Shown piece by piece: positions 8,789-17,541 of a stretch of 64,000 bases of DNA. Each line of letters opens with the position of its first letter. Position 1 is the first letter of the stretch. The notes beneath the pieces were generated by a model. It saw only the letters and a list, made by a program, of their open reading frames with translations. It made no database searches and was not told the origin of the DNA. Source of the stretch: G963422705 sp963422705 (lineage in GTDB: Bacteria; Poribacteria; WGA-4E; WGA-3G); NCBI GenBank assembly GCA_963422705.1, contig OY730443.1, forward strand, positions 930,001 to 994,000, in the 5' to 3' direction. Both the position numbers and the translations under genes were made by a program.

Positions 8789-9616
8789 TTAAAGGCCATG
8801 CAGGAGGGAAACCCATCGTTTCCAGGCGGCTGCCGTGGCGGTTTTCTGTGCTTCGTTCGCTTCCTCAGCCATACCGCGTCTCAAGAAAGCATGCCCTACC
8901 CCTTCATAAATCACAGGTTCGTAGGTAACCTTTGCTGCATCGGCTGCAGCCTTTGTCGCGTCAATTGTTGCATTGATGCGGTTATCACTTTCACCGTAAA
9001 ACCCGTAAACAGGCGCGGATAATTTCGGAATGTCCTCTGCGGGCGGTGCGGAACCGTAAAACACAAAAGCACCCGCTATCTCATCGGAGTCTACGGAGAA
9101 CCTGAAGGTTTGCGCGCCACCCCAGCAGAAACCGGAAACCGCAACTTTTTCGTTCGTTGAAGGGAGTGAGCGAACGTATTCTAACGTAGCATCCAGGGCC
9201 GATTTAACTTGCTCCGCTGGAAGCTCTCGGATAGCCCGCCGCACATCGTCGCCCCCGTCGAAACTTTCTGTGCCACCCCCGTTGCTGCCCATGCCAGAAA
9301 GAAGATCCGGGCAAATCGCCACGAACCCTTCAGCCGCAAGCCTGTCCCCAACCAGACGAATCCAATCCGTGAGCCCGAAAATCTCGTGGATGACGATGAC
9401 GGAAGTAGCAGGTTCCTTAACTTCAGGATAGACAACAAAGGCGTTGACGCTCCGCCCATCGCGGGATGTTATTTTTACCCATTCTCCGTGACGCGGGGAT
9501 TTCTCAAGCTCATGCTTCACACTGTCAGCCTCTACCTTGATAGGGTTCAAGGTACCTATCGTAACAATACCAACCATAATAATACTTAACATTGCCGTCT
9601 CTAATCCGTCAAACAT
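8789..9616 (-). CDS. Dienelactone hydrolase family protein, probably exported or membrane-anchored
   Basis: A 275-residue alpha/beta hydrolase. The nucleophile is Cys in 'SGFCWGGAQ', the acid is likely Asp in 'YGESDNRI' and the base is His in 'GVGHAFLR', which is the Cys-Asp-His triad of dienelactone hydrolases. The first ~25 residues include a hydrophobic segment 'MLSIIMVGIVTIGTL', consistent with export or a membrane anchor. AGGAG stands upstream of the ATG at 9616. Gaps of 11 bases to the RseB-like gene and 17 bases to the SDR gene suggest a single transcript with the ECF sigma factor. Confidence 0.9.
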   Translation of the reverse strand: MFDGLETAMLSIIMVGIVTIGTLNPIKVEADSVKHELEKSPRHGEWVKITSRDGRSVNAFVVYPEVKEPATSVIVIHEIFGLTDWIRLVGDRLAAEGFVAICPDLLSGMGSNGGGTESFDGGDDVRRAIRELPAEQVKSALDATLEYVRSLPSTNEKVAVSGFCWGGAQTFRFSVDSDEIAGAFVFYGSAPPAEDIPKLSAPVYGFYGESDNRINATIDATKAAADAAKVTYEPVIYEGVGHAFLRRGMAEEANEAQKTATAAAWKRWVSLLHGL

Positions 9617-9627
9617 AGTTTCTCCTT

Positions 9628-10713
9628 TTATTTTCGCATATCGATAATAGACGTGATAACCTTCAGCATTTCATCGGGCGGCATTTCGCTGAGTAGAAGG
9701 AAATCAATATTTTCGACTGTCCAGCCGAAGGCATGTGTCGGCCCACGTTCGTGTTTATATAGGGGCACGCCACTGAGTTGAATCCTCCGCCAGCCTCTTC
9801 TCGGTTCGCCTCTCCAGCGAGTTCGAGTTGGGGAGGTTGCGGTTTCAAAGAGTGAGAACCCCAACAATCCATCCGTATAGATGAGATAGAACGTGGCTTT
9901 CTTGCCTTTGATTCTCTGAATATCTTGAAGCTGGAAACCTACAGGTAAGTATTCCGGTTGCACAAGCTCACGCTTGAGTTTTGCTTCTGCTTCATCAAGT
10001 GAAATTGATTGGCTGCGGGGTGGGCCCGGTTTAATCTCTTTTTCGTAAGTTTCCCATTTACGTTTTACCGTTTCAGATTCAAAACTAATCCAAGTATAAG
10101 CAAACATTCCTCGTAGAGTGCCTGCAGCATCCATATCTTTCACCTGTAAGATAACCCCATTTTCCCGTGCGAAAGAGATATATTTTATTGGCCTGTTCGG
10201 CAGCTTTGGCGTAATAATTAAGAGTTCTGTTTCATAGTCGGCAATTTTCTCGTCAGAAGGCTGCACTTCCAAATGGTAATTCTTTACAATCAGCGCAATT
10301 TCCTTTATAGAAAATTGGCTCCTGCCAGCCCTCCATCCTTCGAATCTCCTACTTCTATTTCTTCTAGAATCTCCATTCGGATTCTCTTTCCGGCTCCTAT
10401 TTCTCCTCGATATGTTTCGACGCTCTTTCTTATCTTTGGGCCTTTGCTCTTCATGGCGGTGTTCAGGGATGTCGAACTTCCGTTCCCCGACAACATCTAA
10501 CACTTTTTTATAGGAATGCGCTGCGGATTGATGGAGGACAAGCTCTTTCACTGTCAAAGCGCCGTGCGCCGTACTGGTTGTTTTGAGGCGCACCCCTACA
10601 TAAGCAACTTCGTGTTCCGCTTTCGCAATGCGGTAGAGTGTCCCGGTGTCAGCAAATAGGCTGTATGAAAGGGTTAAAAGGAAAAAATAGATGAAAGTGA
10701 GAGACTTCAGCAT
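9628..10713 (-). CDS. RseB/MucB-like sigma factor regulatory protein, exported
   Basis: A 361-residue protein with a clear signal peptide ('SLTFIYFFLLTLSYSLFA'). The mature N-terminus 'TLYRIAKAEHEVAYVGVRLKTT' resembles the lipoprotein-fold domain of MucB/RseB, and the C-terminal half ('EYLPVGFQLQDIQRIKGKKATFYLIYTDGLLGFSLFE') resembles its second domain. RseB proteins bind the outer part of the anti-sigma factor and tune envelope stress release. Between roughly residues 85 and 125 there is a low-complexity insertion rich in Arg, Lys, Ser and Glu. Its place directly after the anti-sigma gene fits the role. Sequence similarity alone is weak, so the assignment leans on context. Confidence 0.65.
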   Translation of the reverse strand: MLKSLTFIYFFLLTLSYSLFADTGTLYRIAKAEHEVAYVGVRLKTTSTAHGALTVKELVLHQSAAHSYKKVLDVVGERKFDIPEHRHEEQRPKDKKERRNISRRNRSRKENPNGDSRRNRSRRFEGWRAGRSQFSIKEIALIVKNYHLEVQPSDEKIADYETELLIITPKLPNRPIKYISFARENGVILQVKDMDAAGTLRGMFAYTWISFESETVKRKWETYEKEIKPGPPRSQSISLDEAEAKLKRELVQPEYLPVGFQLQDIQRIKGKKATFYLIYTDGLLGFSLFETATSPTRTRWRGEPRRGWRRIQLSGVPLYKHERGPTHAFGWTVENIDFLLLSEMPPDEMLKVITSIIDMRK

Positions 10714-10746
10714 TTTGTGTCGCCTGTTAGGCCGGTTTGGGTATAC

Positions 10747-11328
10747 TTAATTGCCTAAATAGAGCTCGCGGAACAATTCGGTATCATCTCCGGTGTCCAT
10801 GGTAGTGACTGGAACCGTGCTGAATGGAAGCCCAACGTTTGATTTGAGTGGATTTTCCGAGAGCTGTTCGGTATGAAGTCCGAAATAGATGTCAAGTGTA
10901 TCTTCATAGGGAACGTTTTTTGGATAAAGGTAGAGGAATCCGAATAACAATCCGAGCGTTAAAATGCCGGTTGCGCTCGCGGTTAAGGGGCGGAATAACC
11001 AGTATTTTGTTCCCCGGGATGCCTTTATGCAATCGGTTAATCCGTTTGTCGCGCGTCTAAATGCCGCGGCTATCCATCCAAAGCGTGAAAATTCATCCGC
11101 ATGAGATGTTGCGGTTTGCGTACGGAGCTGCGTCATCACGGCGTCCTTAATTGGCGGTGCGGGATGGACAAGGGCCGCGAGGCGGCGGCGGTTCTTCTGA
11201 AACGCGGATAACATCTCCCGACACTCACCACAAAAACGGAGGTGTGCTTCAATCCGCGCCTGCATCCCCAGCGTTAATTCGTCATCTAAATAGGCGGATA
11301 ATTCCTTCTGAATCCGTTTATGGTTCAT
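10747..11328 (-). CDS. Anti-sigma factor with zf-HC2 domain, single transmembrane helix
   Basis: About 193 residues. The N-terminus 'KELSAYLDDELTLGMQARIEAHLRFCGECREML' contains the His-x3-Cys-x2-Cys zinc motif of cytoplasmic anti-sigma domains (ZAS). A single membrane helix 'ATGILTLGLLFGFLYLY' follows near residue 130, leaving a short periplasmic tail. It should hold the ECF sigma factor inactive until an envelope signal. The ATG at 11328 is used; a TTG at 11355, just after GGAG in the end of the sigma gene, would give an 11-base overlap and is also credible. The RseB-like partner follows after 33 bases. Confidence 0.88.
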   Translation of the reverse strand: MNHKRIQKELSAYLDDELTLGMQARIEAHLRFCGECREMLSAFQKNRRRLAALVHPAPPIKDAVMTQLRTQTATSHADEFSRFGWIAAAFRRATNGLTDCIKASRGTKYWLFRPLTASATGILTLGLLFGFLYLYPKNVPYEDTLDIYFGLHTEQLSENPLKSNVGLPFSTVPVTTMDTGDDTELFRELYLGN

Positions 11329-11344
11329 TTTTTCGTATGGTATG

Positions 11345-11983
11345 TTACCAATCAACTTTCTCCAATTCCACTTTCAATGCTTTTCGGGCTTCATGCAGTC
11401 GGGATTTGACACGTCCCAACGTACATCCGAGGATTTCGGAGATTTCTTGATAGGAGAGTTCACGCAACTCTCTCAAAACCAAAATGGTTCGATGACTTTC
11501 CCTAAGTTTGGCAAGCGCTGCCCGAACGATTTCCCGATATTCCCCACGTAGTGCGAGTGCTTCAGGGCTCTCGGTATGAATAGGGACATAGGGGTGGGTA
11601 TCGTCAATCACCATTGGCTCCGTTTTTCGACGTTGGTACTGAGAGATAAGGTTAAGTGACTTATTTTTCACAATTCGGTAAAGCCAGGTAGAAAAGCGAG
11701 AGCGGAATTTAAATCGTCCAATGTTTTGCCAGGCAGAGAGAAACGCATCTTGTGCGACATCTTGCGCGTCTTCGTGATGCCCGAGAATCCCGTGCGCGAT
11801 ATTGTAAGCCCAATGCTGATAGCGAATCACAAGGATTTCCATCGCGTCGGCATCCCCAGCTTGACACCGCAAAACGAGCTCGCGCTCTTGTTCCATGTCA
11901 TACTCTTTTACGGCATCTTGCTTTGAGATTGTTCCTGCCTTTGAGTAAGTATCCATATCCGTTGTCAGGGTTGCAACAGACAT
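11345..11983 (-). CDS. ECF subfamily RNA polymerase sigma factor (RpoE-like)
   Basis: A 212-residue sigma-70 family protein with region 2 ('YQHWAYNIAHGILGHHEDAQDVAQDAFLSAWQNI', 'RSRFSTWLYRIVKNKSLN') and region 4 ('LRESHRTILVLRELRELSYQEISEILGCTLGRVKSRLHEARKAL'), and no regions 1 or 3, as in ECF factors. GGAGGG precedes the ATG at 11983. The gene leads an apparent five-gene operon: anti-sigma factor, RseB-like protein, dienelactone hydrolase and SDR. A promoter resembling the RpoE consensus lies upstream, suggesting autoregulation. Confidence 0.96.
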   Translation of the reverse strand: MSVATLTTDMDTYSKAGTISKQDAVKEYDMEQERELVLRCQAGDADAMEILVIRYQHWAYNIAHGILGHHEDAQDVAQDAFLSAWQNIGRFKFRSRFSTWLYRIVKNKSLNLISQYQRRKTEPMVIDDTHPYVPIHTESPEALALRGEYREIVRAALAKLRESHRTILVLRELRELSYQEISEILGCTLGRVKSRLHEARKALKVELEKVDW

Positions 11984-12035
11984 TTTCCCTCCGGAAGCCG
12001 GATTTATGCTTCATCAGAAATTTGCTTTTGTTGTG

Positions 12036-12063
12036 TTAGACATCGCAAAAAAGAAAAGGTTCC
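12036..12063 (-). promoter_or_regulatory. ECF/sigma-E-type promoter, probably autoregulatory
   Basis: On the minus strand GGAACCT (12063-12057) is followed after exactly 16 bases by TCTAA (12040-12036). This matches the RpoE consensus (GGAACTT, 16 bases, TCAAA/TCTGA) in order and spacing and lies 53 bases before the sigma factor start. Confidence 0.65.
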
Positions 12064-12079
12064 CTTTTTCTCGTGTGCA

Positions 12080-13639
12080 CTACCATGGATGAGTCCGAAA
12101 TGGTGATGCTGGTAATCCCTCCTGATTCATTAAATTCGGTTCCGCAATGTGATGCCACCCAAATCGCACCGCAACCGGATGCTGAACAGTATCGCTTGAC
12201 ACAACGACTGTATTTCCATGAATCACCGCGGTGGCTTCAACGAAACGTTTGTCCTCACCGGCAATCTCGAACCAGGTTAACGGTGCCCCATCTCGGCTCA
12301 TTAAGCCATCCCCCACAAAATCGAAATTAAGCCGAATCGCGTTATCTTCCACCTTCATCGATTTATAAAGTGGACCGGAATAGGTAACATCACCTGTCGC
12401 GTAGGTTTTCGCGAGTGCCCACAATGCGAGCCGCCTGCCGACTTCCTGTTTGTTACGAGGATGAATATCTTTGGGGTTACCAATATCCGTTGTGACTACC
12501 ATGCCTGTCTGTGGAACAGCTCTCCAGGTTGCAGTTTGTGCCTCCCAAATTTCTGCAAGTTGAGACGGGCTCACCCCCCATCCACTATAATTAAACGGGG
12601 CCAATTGCACAAAATAGAACGGGAGTTTGGTTTGTCCCCACATCGCGCGCCACCCGTTGATGAGTGCCTTCATTTTTTCGTGATACATCTGCCCATCTCT
12701 AAGGTTTGATTCTCCTTGATACCAAATGACGCCGCGTATCGCAAAAGGCACAAGTGGATGCACCATACCGTTGTAGAGCCCAGTCGGGCGCGCATGATGT
12801 GTTAACGGATGTCTGTTTTCAGGCATAGGCACCAGGGTATCCCCGGCGGCTAGCGCGTCACGAGTTTTTTCTATCCAGGACTGAATCGCCTCGATTTTCG
12901 TAGGGAGTTGCTCGCGATATGTAGCATTGTCGGTTTTAATTTCCGTGACGATGGACTCAAGCGCCGGGACTGCCTCAAAACCAGCAAGGGGCGTCCACGG
13001 TTCAATACGTGTACCACCCCAGGATGTATTGATTAAACCAATTGGTACAGTGAGGGTTTTGTGCAGTTTTCTGCCAAAAGTGTATGCGACAGCGGAGAAG
13101 TTTTCGATTGTCTCCGGTGTCGTGGGGTGCCATGTCGCGTTGACATCTCGTATGGCAAGCCCAGACGGTTTGTGTGGGACGTCGAATAGGCGAATCATTG
13201 GATAAACCGCAGCGGCAATTTCTACAGCACTGTCCTTTGAAGCTTTAACCGCCCATTCCATGTTTGATTGCCCCGAACAGAGCCACACCTCACCGAAAAC
13301 CACATTCTCAAACGCAAGCGTGTTCGTTGCAGCAACGTGAAGCGTGTAGGGGCCACCTGCCGATGTGGCGGGGAGTCTCACTTGCCAGTTGCCCTTCGCA
13401 TCAGCAGTCGTTGTCATATTGTAGATAGTGGAAGTATCCGTGTCTTGGATTGTCACCGAGACAGCCTCACCCGCGTCTGCCCATCCCCAAATCGGTACAG
13501 GCACATCACGCTGCAGCACCATGTTATCGCTGATAACGCGCGGTAATGACACCTCGGCGTGCGTTATCGCAGGTATGAACAGGCACCCGTAAACAAGCAG
13601 CAATTTCATCAATATTTGTCCGGGAATAATTCTCTTCAT
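12080..13639 (-). CDS. Sialate O-acetylesterase (SASA domain) family protein, secreted
   Basis: A 519-residue protein with a signal peptide ('LMKLLLVYGCLFIPAITHA'), an N-terminal 'SLPRVISDNMVLQRDVPVPIWGWADAGE' segment typical of the family, the nucleophile Ser in 'LCSGQSNMEW', and 'IGLINTSWGGTRIEPWTP' and 'IRGVIWYQGESNLRDG' later. Members remove O-acetyl groups from sialic acid or plant and algal polysaccharides outside the cytoplasm. AAGGAG precedes the ATG at 13639. It follows recD2 by 29 bases on the same strand, which may be fortuitous. Host or algal glycan turnover is a reasonable inference. Confidence 0.93.
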   Translation of the reverse strand: MKRIIPGQILMKLLLVYGCLFIPAITHAEVSLPRVISDNMVLQRDVPVPIWGWADAGEAVSVTIQDTDTSTIYNMTTTADAKGNWQVRLPATSAGGPYTLHVAATNTLAFENVVFGEVWLCSGQSNMEWAVKASKDSAVEIAAAVYPMIRLFDVPHKPSGLAIRDVNATWHPTTPETIENFSAVAYTFGRKLHKTLTVPIGLINTSWGGTRIEPWTPLAGFEAVPALESIVTEIKTDNATYREQLPTKIEAIQSWIEKTRDALAAGDTLVPMPENRHPLTHHARPTGLYNGMVHPLVPFAIRGVIWYQGESNLRDGQMYHEKMKALINGWRAMWGQTKLPFYFVQLAPFNYSGWGVSPSQLAEIWEAQTATWRAVPQTGMVVTTDIGNPKDIHPRNKQEVGRRLALWALAKTYATGDVTYSGPLYKSMKVEDNAIRLNFDFVGDGLMSRDGAPLTWFEIAGEDKRFVEATAVIHGNTVVVSSDTVQHPVAVRFGWHHIAEPNLMNQEGLPASPFRTHPW

Positions 13640-13668
13640 TTTTACTCCTTAGCTTGCAAAAAGCCTCG

Positions 13669-16008
13669 TTAAATAGACGTGTAGGATTCTGATTCAATCC
13701 GTCCTGAGCGGAGCCGTTCTGCAAGGTACGTATTTCGTTCCGTTACGCGGTTGTTCTCGATACAGATGCGAATTGCCCGTTTTGTTCCGACAAGCACCAC
13801 CATTTCTTTAGCACGGGTAATGCCTGTATAAAGTAAGTTGCGTTGTAGCATCAGATAATGTTGTGTGTGCAAAGGGATGACAACCGCTGTGTATTCGCTG
13901 CCTTGTGCCTTGTGGATAGTTGTCGCATATGCCAATACGAGTTCGTTCAAATACATAGTATCGTAATCTACGAATTTATCAGGGAATTGAATCCTAACCT
14001 TCTTATCTACCGCGTTAACACCGGTAATCCTGCCAATGTCGCCGTTAAACACATCATAGTCATAGTTATTCCGCACCTGCATTACCTTGTCCCCGACACA
14101 AAATGCCTCCCATCCGCGCACCCCTTGCTCAACATTTGGGTTTAACAACGGTAGAAGCTGTTTGTTATTTGGGTTTAACAACGGTTGCAGCTGTTTGTTA
14201 AGATTTTCAGAACCGAGCGTTCCGCGGCGCATCGGGCATAGCAGTTGAATATCATCCATGGGATGGTAATCGTAGTGTTGTGGTAAACGTTCCGCAATTA
14301 AAGTGCATATCAGCGCCACCGCTGCTTCCGGTTCATTCTCCTCAAGAAAAAAGAAGTTCCGATTTGCGGAACCGGTCAGTTTTGGAAATTCGCCGGCGTT
14401 AATACGGTGCGCATTCGTGACAATCATGCTCTCCTCTTCCTGACGAAAAATTTCAGTCAATTTAACGACAGGTATCTTTTCGGAATCGATAAGGCATTTT
14501 AGCACATTTCCTGCCCCAACCGAAGGGAGCTGTTCTATGTCTCCAATGAGAATGAGGGTGGTGCCCGGGCCAACCGCCTGCATCAAACGATTCATCAGAA
14601 TCAGCTCCACCATTGACATCTCATCAACAATAACGACGTCTGCCTCTAAGGGGTTCTCTCGGTTACGTTTAAATTTGTTGACTATCGGCGAAAATTCAAG
14701 CAGTCGGTGTATCGTTTTTGCCTCTCGCCCTGTGGTTTCGCTGAGTCGTTTCGCGGCACGTCCTGTTGGCGCCGTTAAGGCAATCCGTCTGTGTTCTAAC
14801 TCAAAGAGGCGAATCATTCCAACTGTCGTCGTGGTTTTTCCTGTCCCGGGACCTCCTGTCAGAATCATTGCCTGTTTAGAAAGTGCGGTGTGTATTGCCT
14901 CCCGCTGCCGCGATGCAAAGCAGATTTCGTTTTCAAATTCGAATTCGGCCAAAGCTACATCAATGTCTATCCTATGATTCGAGTTCTGGCTTTTTCGGGT
15001 GAGTAGTCTTAAAAACTGGTTTGCTACGCCTAATTCGGCGTAATAGAAAGGGGCAAGGTAGACGGCAATATTTTCCGGGGGCTCATTTGTGTACTCAAGT
15101 GTTTTTTTATCCAGGGCGTCTGCTTCTTCAGATAAATCATGACAGATTTCTATGACTTCGAAAGCGTTGGGAATTAGCGCGGTGTCGTCTACAGAAAACA
15201 TTTTTGGGGGCAGGATAATCTCTTTTTTTTCGGCGAGTGAGGCGATGCCGGCATCAATTGCAACCGGTTCTAGTTCAAGCATTGTTTTGCATGCCTCAGT
15301 CAGTTGCATCTGATATTGAAAGACGTGTCCTTCATGCGTCTTTTGGCTGAGAACATATTTGATTCCGGCTTGCACGCGCGCCGGCGAATCCTTATCTACA
15401 CCGAGTTTTTGAGCGATAGTGTCGGCGGTTACAAAACCGATGCCCTGAATCTCATCGACGAGACGATACGGGTTCTCAAGAACAAGCGGAATGGCTTCAT
15501 TTTCGTAGGTTTTGTAAATCTTGGCTGCGTGTGCTGTGCTCACATCGTGCGATTGTAAAAACAGCATGACATTTTTTATTTCCCGTTGTGCCTCCCACGC
15601 TTCTTGAATAATTTCCACGCGCTTTCTGCCGATACCGGGGACACGTGCTAATTTATCGGGGGTTCGCTCAATGACATCCATCGTATCCATGCCGAATTTG
15701 CTGACAATCCGGGCAGCCATTTTCGGGCCCACTCCCTTAATCAGCCCGGAGCCGAGATATTTTCTCAATCCGATAACATTAGCAGGCAAAATCGTCTCGT
15801 ACTTCTCGATTTTGAACTGCATGCCATACCGCGGATTTTCTACCCAATTTCCTTGAAGGAGTAAGCTTTCACCCGCATTGACGGAAACCAAATTTCCGAC
15901 AATCGTGACAAGCTCAGGAAATCCACGCGAGGAAAGCCGCCCTACTGTGTAGCAGTTATCCGGGTTTTGAAAAACAATGCGTTCAAGAATACCATGAAGG
16001 GTTTCCAT
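13669..16008 (-). CDS. recD2: RecD2-type ATP-dependent 5'-3' DNA helicase
   Basis: A 779-residue SF1B helicase. N-terminal 'ETLHGILERIVFQNPDNCYTVGRL' and helix-hairpin-helix segments ('LGSGLIKGVGPKMAARIV', 'LARVPGIGRKRVEIIQEAW') mark the RecD2 branch, which acts without RecBC. The motor has Walker A 'LTGGPGTGKTTTT', 'VDEMSMVE', 'GDIEQLPSVGAGNVL' and a C-terminal 'YATTIHKAQGSEY...TGITRAKEMVVLVG'. The start at 16008 matches the family's beginning; the frame runs on to 16110 but that part is the end of the IS element. AGGTG is the only upstream pairing site. It helps repair and replication stress responses. The tnpB element ends only a few bases before it. Confidence 0.95.
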   Translation of the reverse strand: METLHGILERIVFQNPDNCYTVGRLSSRGFPELVTIVGNLVSVNAGESLLLQGNWVENPRYGMQFKIEKYETILPANVIGLRKYLGSGLIKGVGPKMAARIVSKFGMDTMDVIERTPDKLARVPGIGRKRVEIIQEAWEAQREIKNVMLFLQSHDVSTAHAAKIYKTYENEAIPLVLENPYRLVDEIQGIGFVTADTIAQKLGVDKDSPARVQAGIKYVLSQKTHEGHVFQYQMQLTEACKTMLELEPVAIDAGIASLAEKKEIILPPKMFSVDDTALIPNAFEVIEICHDLSEEADALDKKTLEYTNEPPENIAVYLAPFYYAELGVANQFLRLLTRKSQNSNHRIDIDVALAEFEFENEICFASRQREAIHTALSKQAMILTGGPGTGKTTTTVGMIRLFELEHRRIALTAPTGRAAKRLSETTGREAKTIHRLLEFSPIVNKFKRNRENPLEADVVIVDEMSMVELILMNRLMQAVGPGTTLILIGDIEQLPSVGAGNVLKCLIDSEKIPVVKLTEIFRQEEESMIVTNAHRINAGEFPKLTGSANRNFFFLEENEPEAAVALICTLIAERLPQHYDYHPMDDIQLLCPMRRGTLGSENLNKQLQPLLNPNNKQLLPLLNPNVEQGVRGWEAFCVGDKVMQVRNNYDYDVFNGDIGRITGVNAVDKKVRIQFPDKFVDYDTMYLNELVLAYATTIHKAQGSEYTAVVIPLHTQHYLMLQRNLLYTGITRAKEMVVLVGTKRAIRICIENNRVTERNTYLAERLRSGRIESESYTSI

Positions 16009-16051
16009 GAGGCACCTAGTGATACTCACAACGCCTAAAGGCGTGTGCTTC

Positions 16052-17323
16052 TTACCTTCTCTTGGAAGGCTGACTTGATTTGAGTCCCGAAAACGGTGAC
16101 GACTTATCAAGTCTACACAGTTCAGGATGATACCTGATACCTACGGGGGATACCGCCGCCCCGACTACAGGGTTTCGAATAAAACCCTGATACTTTGTGA
16201 GAATGTTACTCGCACCCACAACGTCTCTGTGTCCTTGCCACTCGCATTGTCCGCAACGGTAAGTCCTACCACTCGGTTTCTTTCTATGTCCGCAAGACGG
16301 ACAGGTTTGAGACGTATATGCCTCGTCTTGTGTGTCAATGAGGATACCGACGGCTTTTGCTTTGTAGGTAATCATGTTTTGGAGCTTAGCGAACGCCCAC
16401 TGGTGCAACTTCTGGTTGGCTTTTTTGCCATATTGTATGGATTGTCTTATGTGCTTTATGTCTCCAATGACAATCGTTTCTATCTTTCGCGCGCGGCAAG
16501 AAGAAACAAAGCGTAGGGCAAAACCGCCGTTTTGGCGTGACGTCATTTTATGGCGCATATCACGCAACTGCGCGGTTAACTTCTGTAGGGTTCTATTCTT
16601 GAGGCGTTTTAGTTTTTTCCAGCGTCTGCTATATCTAACGCAACGCGATAAGGCTTTATTGATACGGGACTTAAATTTGTTTTGATACCTCACAACACTA
16701 CGGATTTGCCTACCATTGTAGATGTCGGCATGGATACCGTCAAAAGAAACCATCGGGTGGATTTCGCCCATATCTACAGCAACTGCCGAACCGACTTTTG
16801 CTTTCACTTTTTTCGGCGTTGTGGCGTATGTCGCATGAAACGCGTATTGTTTTGTTCTTCGATGATACACGAGTGAGAGTTCGGCAGGCACGACGTTATG
16901 GAACTTTTTGTCACTCTCAATCCAAAGCGGGGCGCTCCCTTTGCCCATAGAAAGTCGTAGTTTCCCACGCTGATAGAAAATGCCTGTTGCTCGCCATGTG
17001 AACGTGTGAAACTTCCGTGTTTTGTTTGGCGGTTTCGCGTTCGGATTCGATTTTCGGCTGGCAAAGAAAGAACGTCTTGCGCCACAATAGTCGTCTATAA
17101 TCGCCTGCACAGAATGTGCGTGGCAAGGATACCTTTTGAATTTGAGATATGCCTTGAGTCCGCTGTCCGAAAGCCAAAAACCTTTCTGCTCATGCGTTTG
17201 GAACGAAAGCGAAACGGTTTTAGAGTAGATACGCCCACCAAGCCGATTTATCCCGTCAAGTTGTCCTGTCGGCTTGACTTTCGCTAAAATATAGGTTCGG
17301 TATTCTTTCTTGGATTTAGACAC
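16052..17323 (-). CDS. tnpB: TnpB, RNA-guided RuvC-like endonuclease of IS copy 2
   Basis: A 423-residue TnpB of the same subgroup as copy 1. RuvC-I Asp184 is in 'AVDMGEIHPMV', RuvC-III Asp367 in 'HRDVVGASNI', with zinc cysteines in 'TSQTCPSCG' and 'YRCGQC'. The canonical RuvC-II glutamate is again missing ('IVIGDIKHI', Gly287), and Glu334 in 'TQDEAYTSQTC' is the matching alternative. The C-terminal ~40 residues after the catalytic core probably overlap the omega RNA, as known for other elements. It begins with GTG at 17323, overlapping the tnpA remnant by eight bases. It may still be an active nuclease although its transposase is lost. Confidence 0.92.
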   Translation of the reverse strand: MSKSKKEYRTYILAKVKPTGQLDGINRLGGRIYSKTVSLSFQTHEQKGFWLSDSGLKAYLKFKRYPCHAHSVQAIIDDYCGARRSFFASRKSNPNAKPPNKTRKFHTFTWRATGIFYQRGKLRLSMGKGSAPLWIESDKKFHNVVPAELSLVYHRRTKQYAFHATYATTPKKVKAKVGSAVAVDMGEIHPMVSFDGIHADIYNGRQIRSVVRYQNKFKSRINKALSRCVRYSRRWKKLKRLKNRTLQKLTAQLRDMRHKMTSRQNGGFALRFVSSCRARKIETIVIGDIKHIRQSIQYGKKANQKLHQWAFAKLQNMITYKAKAVGILIDTQDEAYTSQTCPSCGHRKKPSGRTYRCGQCEWQGHRDVVGASNILTKYQGFIRNPVVGAAVSPVGIRYHPELCRLDKSSPFSGLKSSQPSKRR

Positions 17324-17459
17324 GCGTTTGCTCCTCGATATATGCTTTGACTAGGGATACACTCCCACCCGAAAATATGAACGTTGAGCGTGTCCAAAGA
17401 CACGGCAAGCCGGATTTCAGGTGTCCAAACGCCTCACGAAGTCTTTTGGAAGTACAACC
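17316..17459 (-). pseudogene. 3' remnant of tnpA in IS copy 2
   Basis: Translation of the minus strand gives 47 residues ending in TAA at 17318-17316 that match the end of TnpA: 'KRLREAFGHLKSGLPCLWT', then 'GGSVSLVKAYIEEQTRV' with the catalytic tyrosine in context. The corresponding region of copy 1 is 'KVLREAFPHRKSRLPNLST'. The front two thirds, including the HUH motif, are absent, so it cannot be functional. Confidence 0.8.
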
Positions 17460-17541
17460 TTAATATAATATCACACATTTTTTAGATAAGCTCAACGCTT
17501 TTTTTGACGCCAGCACGAGTTAGCTCGGTTGGACCCGAAGC

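Noticed and set aside
9181..9459. Open frames inside the dienelactone hydrolase region on other frames
   Set aside because: No family similarity and low-complexity Ser/Arg/Leu composition, typical of shadow frames.
16009..16110. N-terminal extension of RecD2 up to 16110
   Set aside because: This part is the right end of IS copy 2, including its hairpin; the family's N-terminus begins at 16008.
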